From assembly GCA_026120185.1 (NCBI GenBank), contig JANUWF010002362.1:310001-374000 (forward strand): a stretch of 64,000 bases of DNA, in the 5' to 3' direction. Positions 10,289 through 20,449 of the stretch are shown here, one piece after another. The first letter of the stretch is position 1; every line of letters starts with the position of its first letter. This DNA is from Voacanga thouarsii. Its lineage: Eukaryota; Streptophyta; Magnoliopsida; Gentianales; Apocynaceae. Position numbers and translations under genes: made by a program. The notes under the pieces are model-generated. The model made no database searches and was not told where the DNA came from. It saw only the letters and a list, made by a program, of their open reading frames with translations.

Positions 10289-12299
10289 TTAGTTATATAA
10301 TCTGGTAATTCCTAATCCTCTCCTTAGATGATTGAACATGTCTTCAACCAATAGTTTGGTGAATATATCTGCAAGTTTATCATTAATAGAAATGTATTCA
10401 ACACAAATATCATTCTACATGATCTATGATAAAGTGATGCTTAATCTCAATGTGCTTAGTTCTTGAGTGTTGAACACGATTTTTAGTTAAATTTATAGCA
10501 CTAGTGTTGTCACATAGAATGAGAAGACACTTAAAATTAAGACCAAAGTCGAGTAACATATGTTTCATCCATAAAATTTGGGCACAATAACTTCCTGCAG
10601 ATATATATTCTGCTTCGGTTGTTGAAAGAAACACATAAGCTTACTTCTTATTGTACCAAGAAACTAAAGAGTGTCCAAGAAATTGACAATGCCTATTTGC
10701 ACTCTTTCTTTCAACTTTACAGCCTGCATTATTTGTATCCATGCAACTTATAAGATCAAAAAAGTTAGTTCGAGGATACCATAGACTATAATCATGTGTC
10801 CCAATCAAGTATCTAAAGATACGTTTTACAACACATAAGTGTTATTCTTTAGGACAAGTTTGGAATCTTGTACAAAGACAAATCGAGAACATGATGTCAG
10901 GACGACTAGCAGTAAGATATAGAAACCTTTCAATCATACCTCACTATTTTGATTCATCTACCTTCTTACCGCTTTCATCTTTGTCAAGATTAAATAAAGT
11001 GCTCATAGGTGTATTGATTTCCTTTTCTTAGTTCATTTCAAACCTTTTGAATAGTTCTTTAGCATACTTGACTTAATTTAAGAAGATCCCATCCTTAGTT
11101 TGCTTAATTTGGAAGCTAAGAAAGAAGTTGAATTCTCCCACCATACTTATTTTAAACTCTTGTAGCATAGCCTTTGCAAACTTCTTATATAAAGATTCAT
11201 TAGTAGCTCCAAAAATAATGTCATCAACATATATTTGAACGATAAAGAGGTCATCAGAATTTTCAGCTTTGATTAATAATGTAGTGTCAATCAAACCTCT
11301 TGAAACACCTTTTAAAAGAAGAAAGCCACTAAATCTTTCATACCAAACACGTGAAACTTGTTTTAAACCATAAAGACCTTTAAAAAGCTTAAAATCATGA
11401 TTTGGAAAATGTTCATGAATAAAATCAAGGGGTTGCTCCACGTATACTTCTTCTTCAATAAAACCGTTTAAAAAGGTCCTTTTAACATCCATTTGATCAA
11501 GCATGAAACCTTTGAAAGATGCAAAAGTAATCAACATTCTAATAGATTCTAATCTAGCAACAGGTGCAAATGTTTCATCATAATCAATCCCCTCATCTTG
11601 ATTAAATCCTTAGATAATAAGTCTAACTTTATTTCTAATAAAAACACCGTACTCATCAAGTTTATTCCTAAATACCCAATTGGTACCAATCACGGGATGG
11701 TCAAATTATTGAGGAATAAGTTTCCAAACTTGATTTCTTTTGAATTGATTCAATTCTTTTTGCATGGCCATAATCCAAAAATCATTATATAAAGCCACAT
11801 CAATGTAATTAGGTTCAATGCTTAAAAGTAATGCAAAATTATCAATAAAGTACTGTCTGGTTTTGATAGTACAGTTTAGATCTCTAATAATTTGCTCTTT
11901 TGGATGTTCGATTTTGCACTTCCATTTTTTTGGTAACCTTTGATCAACATAATTTTCAGTTCTTTGCTCGCTATCTTTATCTTCCTGTTCTTCCAATTCT
12001 TCTTCTCTGGCATAGTTGTCAAGTGATGGAGCTTTGTGATGCTCAATGCCATTTTCCTTTAAAGTACCTATATTATAGTCATCTTTTCTAAAGGAACATA
12101 TGTTAGATTCATCACGTACAACATGTACAGATGCTTCCACACATAGAGTTCTTTTAGCATACATTCTATATGCCTTTTGTTGGAAGAGTATCCAAGAAAT
12201 ATAGGCTCATCCAATTTGCTATCGAATTTGCCAAGATTGTCTCAAGTGTTGAGAACAAAACATTTACATTCAAAAACTTTAAAATATGAAATGGATGGG
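10289..12299 (-). pseudogene. pol: Sirevirus-like Ty1/copia pol (integrase C-term, RT, RNase H), decayed
   Basis: Read from 12299 leftwards, the order is as follows. The integrase C-terminal tail is at 12165-12299. A variable, acidic linker leads to the RT N-terminus at 11706-12164 (IDVALYNDFWIMAMQKELN). The RT core is at 11073-11537 (LDQMDVKRTFLNG, then YVDDIIFGA, with the YVDD active site kept). RNase H is at 10410-10634 (TTEAEYISA, then CDNTSAINL), and the tail ADIFTKLL...LGI ends at a stop at 10289-10291. The acidic linker and the MQKELNQF block resemble Sireviruses (Maximus/SIRE). Several frameshifts and stops break it. The 5' part (gag, protease, integrase core) was cut off by the Copia-B insertion at 12300 and must lie beyond the right edge if it survives. 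Confidence 0.85.
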
Positions 12300-12828
12300 T
12301 GATAGTGTTGTGCCCTAGAGGTAATAACTTATAATTTGTATATAACACATTTGTCCTATAATATAAGGCATTATTCATCTTTTAGTTTGTCTTCTTTACT
12401 TTTATATAAAATAACTGTTAGATAAAATCCCTAGTATAACACTGTATTAAGAAAATCATTATGTGAGATTTCTACTACATGTATTATGTTAGTACTTAAA
12501 TAATCCCTAGTCGTAGTATTAATAAGATATGACATCATTTATACGTGAGTATTGTGATACTCAAAGTTAACACACGGATGCTTGTTAATAGAAGAAGTAC
12601 ATTGGATAACCTGACTATGAGATAATCACATGAATAACCCTGTAGTGCCAGTGATGGAATCTCGATATAACAAATGTGCAAGTATCCTTAGACTTGAAAT
12701 CACAAAGGTACTTTGTTTATTGACCATTGTACTTTGATTCCAATCTCTGGAGCCAAATTGAGGGTTGCCTATTGGATGGATATTAGATACGATGTGAGGT
12801 AAACGAAAGTAGTTGAGAGGATAAATAA
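12300..12828 (+). repeat. Copia-B 5' LTR, left part
   Basis: The first 529 bases of the LTR align with the start of solo LTR G (49710 on), for example the shared TTGTGCCCTAGAG and TCAAAGTTAACA words. The LTR is interrupted at 12824-12828 (AATAA) by Copia-1. G at about 50300 shows the uninterrupted sequence across this site (AATAAAGGATTCACC). Confidence 0.85.
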
Positions 12829-14858
12829 TGATGGAAAACGAGAAACAGGGGCATGCTCTGTACGTTAAAAAAAAATTGGAGAAAAATAAAACACGAGCCT
12901 TAAAGGCTATGCGGAAGCGTGAAGATCATACCTTTGCGTTCCTTAACCCTCCTAGGTTATGTAGGAACAGATTGAACGGCTGGAATCGCCTCGCTTTGCA
13001 CACTTGAAGGAGCTTCCAGTTGAACACCCGCTAGCCTTCTACTTCGCCTTGTTTGCATTAACGCTTAGCTCTCCAGCTCTCGGGATATTCCTCAGCCTAA
13101 CCTCTAGTTGGTGAACACTATGGTGAAGGGGAACGGTCTCAAAACTCCATGGTTCACTCGCTATTGATTAGCGAAGAAACCAAGAAGAAAACAAGGTAGA
13201 GGGAGACGTGAGAGAGTTGCCAGAGAGAGATACACGAGAGAGGCACTCTTGTGTGTAAAGGGAATTAGGGTTTTCTTTTCTCAAAGAGTTGTTTTATCAG
13301 TTCGCCAAAACTAGGTCTCTCAATATCTGATAAACATATCCCCGGGATTTCAAAACAGCTGGATGTTATCCTGAGAATCAGTTTGGCCTAACCCTAAACT
13401 CCTCTTAACTGTATCTGGAAAAAACCCTAAGGTCCAAGCTATTGGGGCAGAAAAATATTTATTATTTTTCTTGGACCCAAAAGGCCCAAAATAATAAATA
13501 CTAATTATTTATTTCCTGGGCTTACATAAGTAACCCAATAAATAATTAATGAGCCCAAATGAACCATAATAATTAATCTTTAATTATTTATTTCTTGGGC
13601 CTATATAAATAACCCAATAAATAATTAAACATTATTTATTTCCCCTAGTTTAAGCACAGGTTAATTTCTTAATTATTCATACTGGACCTAGGCCCTGAAT
13701 AGTTAATTAACCAATTAAACTAGATAATTAATTTCTCTCAACTCCTATTTTATTTATTTATTTATTTTATTCCAGCCCAATAATAAAATAGACTTCCTGA
13801 ATAAAATAAAATAAAATAAAATCCTCTTCAACTGAGATCAATTCCTCAACCCAAAAGTAGTTAGGACTTACGGGCTATCCCGAGGACCAAAAAGACACAT
13901 CGCCTTGGCTGCTAAAATGACCAAAATACCCCTGCTATATAAATAGCTATATTTTACATTTTAAATATTTCCTAATATCACCATAAGGAAATATTGACCC
14001 CAAGGACAATGCTGCATTCGCAAAGTCTCCGACCTACAGGTGAAATGACTAAAATACCCCTCTACACATCGTCGTACATTTAGAGAGGAAGAAATGTACT
14101 AACACCCCTCTAAATGACATCTACCATCCTTAGGCTTCTAGTCCAATGACCCACGACTTCCTGGAATGTTTCCGCTTTCCAAGGGAGCTACCCTAAAGCA
14201 AACATTCAAGTCATGTTTCCCAGGGCCCTGGATAATTTAGACCATTCGGACAACCACAAGGGGCGATATAATGCAGAAACTATCTTGTATAAGTCTGTCT
14301 TAACTAACTAGTCACACATACCCAACATGCAAGTATATTGGCCCTACGATAGAACCTCAACTACAACAAATCAAAGTATATGCTTCCACCTTCGCCAGAC
14401 CACCAACTCATACTCAAGTCGTAGAGTACTAGTCCACGCTGTAGTGGTAGTAGTCTAGGTTTCTACCATATAGTACTTTGAGAAACCACTACTACCGGTC
14501 CTGTTCTACGTATTCGAAATACGCTTATGTCATGAAGTGAGTGGACTACCCACTGGCTAAAGGTAACACATTCCCCATTTGGAATTCATAACATAATAAC
14601 CTAAACATGATGAGGTTCCCAGTCTCATCAATAGGTTAAGAACAAATGTTTATGTGTTAAATAACCCGTGATCCATACCTTACTGTGAAAGACCACCATT
14701 CACTTGGATCACTTATTTAAACACAATGGGTCTGTTCCAAACGAAAATCGTGCACAAACAAAAAGTAAATTCACAAACAAATTCTAAAAATAAATTCTTT
14801 TATTAAAATATTCGATTTTACATCAGAAACCTAGTCTAAGAAGGCATACAATCCAACA
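12829..14858 (-). repeat. Copia-1 3' LTR
   Basis: 2,030 bases with TG...CA ends, near-identical to 20450-22477 and to the solo LTR at 31800-33819. It is rich in short AATAAATAATT-type runs and TTTATTTATTTA tracts. No gene lies inside it. Confidence 0.95.
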
Positions 14859-14868
14859 ATCTCCCACT
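14859..14868 (-). other. Copia-1 polypurine tract
   Basis: On the minus strand AGTGGGAGAT directly abuts the 3' LTR start TGTTGG and lies just after the pol stop at 14875-14877. It is the expected plus-strand primer for reverse transcription. Confidence 0.85.
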
Positions 14869-14874
14869 TGCACT

Positions 14875-16521
14875 CTAAGACTGGGTAAGTCCGTAGGTGC
14901 CCACCCCTATGGCGTGTAAGTGTCTCTTGAAGACTCTCTCAGCCCAAGGCTTGGTGAATGGATCTGCTAGATTGTTTTCTGAGGCCATATGCTCCACCAC
15001 GACTTCCCGTCTCTGGATGAAATCCCGGATCAGGTGGTACTTCCTCTCGATGTGTTTCTCCTTCTTGTGGTTCCGAGGTTCCTTAGATTGCGATACTGCT
15101 CCAGTGTTGTCGCAATACATCACAACTGGCCTGTCCATATGTGGTACGACTCCAAGTTCTGAAAGAAACTTCCAGAGCCAGACTGCTTCTTTGGATGCCT
15201 CCGAAGCAGCCACATACTCAGCTTCCATGGTTGAGTTAGCAATACAAGACTGCTTAATACTCCTCCATGAAATTGCTCCTCCAGATAAGGTGAAGACATA
15301 TCCACTTGTGGATTTTCTCTCATCCTTATCTGCCTGGAAGTCTGTGTCTGTATATCCTGTAGGAACCAAATCATCAGCCCTGTAAACCAGCATATAATCT
15401 CTTGTTCCCTTAAGGTACTTGAGAATATGCTTTACAACTTGCCAATGAACGTCCCCTGGGTTTGACTGATATCTGCTAACTAAGCCCACGGCAAAGCAGA
15501 TATCTGGCCTCGTACACAGCATGGCGTACATGAGACTTCCCACAGCCGAAGCGTAGGGAATCCTACTCATTCTGTCCTTTTCTTCTTGAGACTTAGGGCA
15601 GTCCTTCGAAGAAAATGACAACCCATGTCGGCAAGGGATTAGAGCTCCCTTACATGAGTCCATGCTGTACTTGGCCAGCATCTTGTCAATGTATGTCGCT
15701 TGGGATAATCCTAACATTCTCTGCTTCCTATTTCTAAGAAGCCTAATCCCGAGAATGTAGCTGGCTTCTCCCAAGTCCTTCATACTGAATTGACTAGATA
15801 GACAAACCTTTGTAGATGACAATGTCCCTACATCATTTCTAATGAGTAGAATGTCATCCACATACAGGACAAGAAAAACCACATTAATGCCTTAAAGTTT
15901 CCTGTACACGCATGGTTCATCTTCGTTTTGAATAAAATCATAAGACTTTACAGTCTCATCAAAACGAATGTTCCATGCTCTTGATGCTTGCTTAAGTCCA
16001 TAAATGGACTTCTTAAGCTTGCAAACCATGTGTTCCTGGCCTTTAGCAATGAAGCCTTCCGGTTGGGACATATAGATGTCTTCGCTAAGATGGTCATTTA
16101 AGAATGCCATCTTGACATCCATTTGCCATATCTCATAGTCATAGTGACATGCGATGGCAAGGAGGATGCGGATGGATTTAAGCATGGCTACTGGAGAAAA
16201 GGTTTCCTCATAGTCGATACCCTCTTTCTGAGTATACCATTTCGCCACAAGCCTAGCTTTGAAGGTTTCCTCCTTCCCATCCGCTCCTCTCTTCCTCTTG
16301 TATACCCACTTGCAACCAATGGGTTTTATCCCTTCAGGTGAAGCTACAAGATCCAAAACCTGATTGAGGTACATAGACTCAATCTCGACTTTCATTGCTT
16401 CATGCCACAGATTTGCATCGGCATCAGCAATAGCCTCCTCGTATCTAGTGGGGTCTTGTTCCTGATGGTCAGAGACCAGCTTAAAAGCTTCTCCAGTCCA
16501 TCTATCCGGAACCCTAGACAT
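14875..16521 (-). pseudogene. pol: Copia-1 reverse transcriptase and RNase H
   Basis: The RT/RNase H part of the polyprotein copies element RNA into DNA in cytoplasmic particles. From 16521: DADANLWHEAMKVE, then the RT fingers (GIKPIGCKWVYK, KARLVAKWYTQ), IWQMDVKMAFLN and YGLKQASRAW. An in-frame TAA at 15892-15894 follows CVYRKL, shortly before the catalytic YVDDILLI. RNase H follows at about 15250-14960 (STMEAEYVAASE, YCDNTGAVS, ADPFTKPW), with its acidic residues kept, to a TAG at 14875-14877. Apart from the TAA the frame is open for about 1.6 kb. A frame change separates it from the integrase tail just upstream. The long antisense frame at 14897-15385 is a shadow. Confidence 0.95.
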
Positions 16522-16528
16522 CCTCCCA

Positions 16529-17674
16529 CTACGATGAGGCTCCAGGCTCTTGAGGCTGTGCCTCTTCTTGTTCCACTATCGGGTCAGAAGAAGTTGATTC
16601 CGTAGATAACTTCTCCTCAAGTTCCAACCTCGTTGAACCTTTAGTGGAAGTACTTTGATCATCTTCCAAGTATCTAGCATTGGTACTGACTAGTACCTTC
16701 TGCTCCTTAGGATGATAAAAGTAGCCTCCTTTTGTCCCTTTTGGATACCCAACAAAATAGCATAATTCTGATCTTGGTTCCAACTTGTCTCCCTTGATCA
16801 GTACATAAGCTGGACATCCCCAAATCCTGAGATGATTCAGACTTGGCTTACGCCCAGTCCACATCTCATAGGGAGTCCTAGGTATTGACTTAGAAAGCAC
16901 CAAGTTCAGAATATATGCCGCTATTTCCAGGACATATCCCCAAAAGGACACTGGAAGAGCAGTATGAGACATCATGCTTCGGACCATTTCCATCAACGTC
17001 CTGTTCTCTCAACTACTCCGTTCTGCTTGGGTGTTCCCGGCGCAGAGAGCTGGGATACTATCCCATGATGTACCATGTAGTCCTTGAATTCACCTAGGAG
17101 GTACTCTCCACCACGATCCGATCGTAAGGTTTTGATTAATTTACCTGTCCGATGCTCCACTTCAGCCTTAAACTCTTTGAACTTGTCAAAAGAGTCAGAC
17201 TTGTGTCTCATCAGGTAAATGTAACCATACCTCGTACAATCATCCGTGAACGTGATGAAGTACTCAAAACCTCCCCTAGTTGGTGTAGACAATGGACCGC
17301 ACACATCAGTGTGAACAAGACTCAACACCTCCTTGGCTCTATCCGCCTTTGGTGTAAATGACCTCTTGGTCATTTTTCCCATCAGGCTGGATTCACACTG
17401 AGGCCAACTTTCCAATCTCAATGAGTCCAAAGGCCCATCATGGATGCCTCTGAATCATGGTTGAGTTAATATGACCCAACATTAGATGCCAAAGGTATGA
17501 ATCATTGATATTGGTCTTTCTTTTCTCAGTTAAAGGTTCAGACTGAGCGTTATTTGATTATTTGTTAATAGGGTTTAAAAAGAACAAATTTCCATACATG
17601 TGCCCAGTACATAAAATTTCTCCATCTCTACTGATAGAAATACCAGAATGGAAAGATACAGAATATCCCTTGCA
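16529..17674 (-). pseudogene. pol: Copia-1 pre-integrase and integrase
   Basis: A pre-integrase segment comes first (GYSVSFHSGISISRDG at about 17600-17665, CTGHMYGNLFFLNP, then a stop; YLWHLMLGHIN near 17495-17530). The rve integrase core follows at 16993-17430, with the catalytic Asp in HTDVCG, the second Asp in RSDRGGEY and the Glu in NGVVER all present. A small indel right after that Glu (about 17000-17010) shifts the frame to 16996-16529. That frame carries the C-terminal part (SFWGYVLEIAAYILN, WTGRKPSLNHLRIWGC) and an acidic Ser/Glu-rich linker leading to RT. Integrase would join element cDNA to chromosomal DNA. It is non-functional as one chain because of the stop and the shift. Confidence 0.93.
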
Positions 17675-17767
17675 GTAGGAGAGCTAGATCTCATTTTTTA
17701 TTGTAATAAGATAGTGGTTTTAAAGGATATTTTATATGTACCTGGTTTTCGTCAGAATTTGATCAGT
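17675..17767 (+). pseudogene. Inverted 93-bp pol segment inside Copia-1
   Basis: Within minus-strand pol, the plus strand at this place reads open for 31 codons: VGELDLIFYCNK, then VLKDILYVPGFRQNLIS. That is the typical copia segment between protease and pre-integrase. It should follow the protease on the minus strand but lies in reverse. On both sides the minus strand carries the expected neighbours (protease ...SGATDQ on the right, GYSVSFHSG on the left). The right breakpoint falls at a TGATCA palindrome (17760-17765). Part of the usual segment after the protease motif also seems missing, so this is inversion plus deletion. Confidence 0.85.
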
Positions 17768-18643
17768 GGCTCCTGAATCAACAATCCAAGTGGAAGTTGA
17801 TCCTACCATTGATATGGACTCTAGATAGTAAACATTACCTGTGGGGTTTTTCTTGGTTTGAAGATCTGGACACTCCTTTTTCCAGTGTCCCTTCTTCCCA
17901 CACTTGAAGCACTTGCCCTTTGGTTTGTCCTTGGGCTGGTTCTTGGGCTGAGCTGCTGCATTCCCTTTCTTCTTCTTGAACTTTCTGGGTTTGGGCCCAG
18001 TTCTTGAAGAAGAAGTCCTAGCAATCATGGCCTTTGACTGTGGCTTCATGACCTTCTCCGCCATCTGGAGCTCCTTCATCAATTCAGTTAAACTCATGTT
18101 CAACTTGTTCATGTTATAGTTTAACTTGAACTGAGTGAAAGAGCCCGGTAGAGATTCGAGAACCATATTCACTTGGCTCTCGGGGTCAATGACAGCCCCT
18201 AAGATTTCCGTCTCCTCGAAAGCAGCAATCATCTTAAGCATATGCTCTCGGACTGATGCTCCCTCAGCCATCTTAGTGTTCACAATAGTTCGAAGAGCCT
18301 ACTGCCTTGCGGGCCGGCTCTTGTCTGCAAACATAGTTGCCAATGATTGACTTATGTCATATGCAGAAGCCATGTACTCATGTTTTGACTGGAGCACATT
18401 AGACATGGAAGCTAAAATAAAGCAACGTGCCATTTCGTTAGCTTTCTTCCATGTCTTTTCAGCTTCTCGCACTTCAGCGGTGGAACCTTCCCCGATAACA
18501 GGGCAGGTTTCGTAAAGGACATACTTATACTCCTCGGCTGTGAGTATTATGTCCAGGTTCCTTTTCCAGTCCACATAGTTTGGACCCGTTAGCTTATTCT
18601 CCCTGAGAATAACGGCCAATGAACTAAAAGAACCTCCCACCAT
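17768..18643 (-). pseudogene. gag: Copia-1 gag and protease
   Basis: The ATG at 18643 starts MVGGSFSSLAVILRENK, a UBN2/DUF4219-type copia gag that forms the virus-like particle. A TAG at 18299-18301 (after KSRPARQ) is the only stop. The same frame then continues to the protease, so a single nonsense mutation breaks it. A Lys-rich basic stretch (FKKKKGN) precedes a complete zinc knuckle CFKCGKKGHWKKEC (CX2CX4HX4C, about 17880-17925), and the aspartic protease motif WIVDSGAT follows at about 17770-17800. After SGATDQ the reading runs into the inverted segment. This gag is otherwise well kept, in line with the low LTR divergence. Confidence 0.95.
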
Positions 18644-20430
18644 TTCTGAAAATCGAAAATAAAAGAAAGAATTTAGTTTGTGAAAACAAAATAAAATTTG
18701 TGCACTGAAAATAATTTGGCTCTTAGGAAAACTGACATAGCTTCTTGGGAAGATTAACAGTTTCCTAAACTAAGTGTATTAACCACCAAAAATTAATTTT
18801 CCTTCTAGGTAATGGTCTAGAGAATAACTCCATCGTGGGATGGCCATTTCCTCTCATTTCCTATGGACATACCTCGCACTATAACCTCCAACGTGGGCTG
18901 GCCGATCATAGTACGTGCCCCGGTTTATTAATTACATCCTTCCATTAGATCTAGATACCTGTGGTATCCCCATCCTATACGGGTTCACTCCCAGGGTGAC
19001 GCGAGGGGATCCACGATCTCTAATGAGGACCGCGATGGAAGCCGTGGGGCCGTTGGAACCCCTCTCCCACTTAGTCTTTTAAAATAAAGTTTTTCTGAAA
19101 AAAATATCCTTTTGAAATTTCCATTAAGTTTTTCTTAACTCAAAAATAAAATATCTATGTCTAATAAAATCTCTACGTCAAGGCTTATATCCTTTGACAG
19201 ATTTCCTCGATGGACTAATTTTATTTAAGTTAAAACTTAATGATTTCAAAAATTTTCCAATTAAAACTTTCTAGAGACTTTGGTCTCAAGCTTATTTGAC
19301 AAAATCATTTTTCTAGTCCAAAACAAAACAAAATGGCTCTCCATTTTAATTTACAAAAATATCTAAATCCAATATTTTTTCTATGTCAAGGATTAAATCC
19401 TTTGAGAAAATATTTAAGGATTAATTTTTGTACCAATTAAAATAACCATTTAATTTTTGAAGAACAATATTTTTCCTTGTAAAAAAAAAAGTTCCCAAAG
19501 ACTTTGGTCTTTGAGAAAAAGCACACATAGGTACATAAAAAATAGCATGCTCGAAAACAGTAAACGTTTTCATGCTTTTCTATTTTTTAAACTTAAGTAC
19601 CCAAATAATAGAATTAAACACATTAATTAATTAATTAATTAATTATCTTGTTTAATCATAATATCCCTTACTAATATTTTTCATGCAAATATATTCCAAG
19701 AATATAAATATTGCAAAAATATTAACTTTGCCTGGTATGGGACCCAAAACAAAAAATAAACAAAAAAAAATTGACTGGCGGTCTACTGCACCGGCCTCAC
19801 CGGATCCGGGCCCATTTGGCATATGGTCCACCGCGGTCGCTGTGCACTGCACGCACCAGATCAGACGCTGCCTCAACCAGCCAAACCGCTCTGCTCCGTG
19901 ACCCGCACCGAATCCGCCCGCGCGCGTGTCTCGCATGCAACTCCGACAACCCGCGCTTGACCCGAATTCAACCGCGCAAATTGCATTTCAATTCTGCAAT
20001 TTCATCGGCTCAATTTGATACAGTAGCGGCTCGACTCACACGGCTCAGAAGACGCGGCTCGTGAAAATAGAAACAGTGCGGCTCGTCTTAATCGGCTCGG
20101 CTCGGCTCCACGGCTTAGGAACAGTGCATCTTCTTCATTTTTCTTCCTTTCCGCGCAAAAATTTGCAGAGCCTCTGTTCTTCATATTTTGCTCATAATTT
20201 TGGCTTCTTTGGACATTTTTACTTACAAAAATCATCCAAAACAAAACCACACCCATTTAAATTGGGTTTACACGATTATCTAGCAAAGCCAAAAAAAATT
20301 TACAGTAGCTCCTATGCTTCAACGATGAAACTCACATCAAGCTTATCCCATACCAAAACAGCGAAGGATCATAGATATAATCATCTTCTCCATTTTTAGT
20401 AACTACCATGCTCCCTATATTGATCAAAAA
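18644..20430 (-). other. Copia-1 untranslated leader, 1.8 kb, with a GC-rich block
   Basis: Between primer site and gag. The gag-proximal part (about 18650-19760) is AT-rich and includes a run of TTAA units at about 19621-19645. About 19790-20125 is strikingly CpG-rich for this window and ends in a CGGCTC array. The plus-strand and minus-strand short frames here (19652-20399) have no recognisable product and overlap the biased sequence. A leader this long could hold packaging or translation signals, but none is proved. Confidence 0.7.
20006..20108. repeat. CGGCTC array in the Copia-1 leader
   Basis: Eight copies of CGGCTC (GAGCCG on the element strand) start at 20006, 20027, 20041, 20055, 20079, 20093, 20098 and 20103, the last three nearly in tandem. 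They sit in a CpG-rich block (about 19790-20125) within AT-rich surroundings. Confidence 0.8.
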
Positions 20431-20446
20431 CCAGGCTCTGATACCA
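20431..20446 (-). other. Copia-1 primer binding site (initiator Met tRNA type)
   Basis: The minus strand reads TGGTATCAGAGCCTGG three bases from the end of the 5' LTR. This is the classic plant copia complement to the 3' end of initiator tRNA-Met, which primes minus-strand DNA synthesis. Confidence 0.95.
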
Positions 20447-20449
20447 ATT

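Noticed and set aside
14897..15385. 162-aa plus-strand ORF
   Set aside because: It is antisense to the clear RT/RNase H frame of Copia-1; no independent motif.
19621..19645. TTAA tandem run as a transposon target or origin
   Set aside because: A simple AT-rich microsatellite; no flanking structure supports a special role.
19652..20399. Several ORFs on both strands in the Copia-1 leader
   Set aside because: GC-rich, low-stop sequence gives overlapping frames on both strands; none carries a recognised domain.
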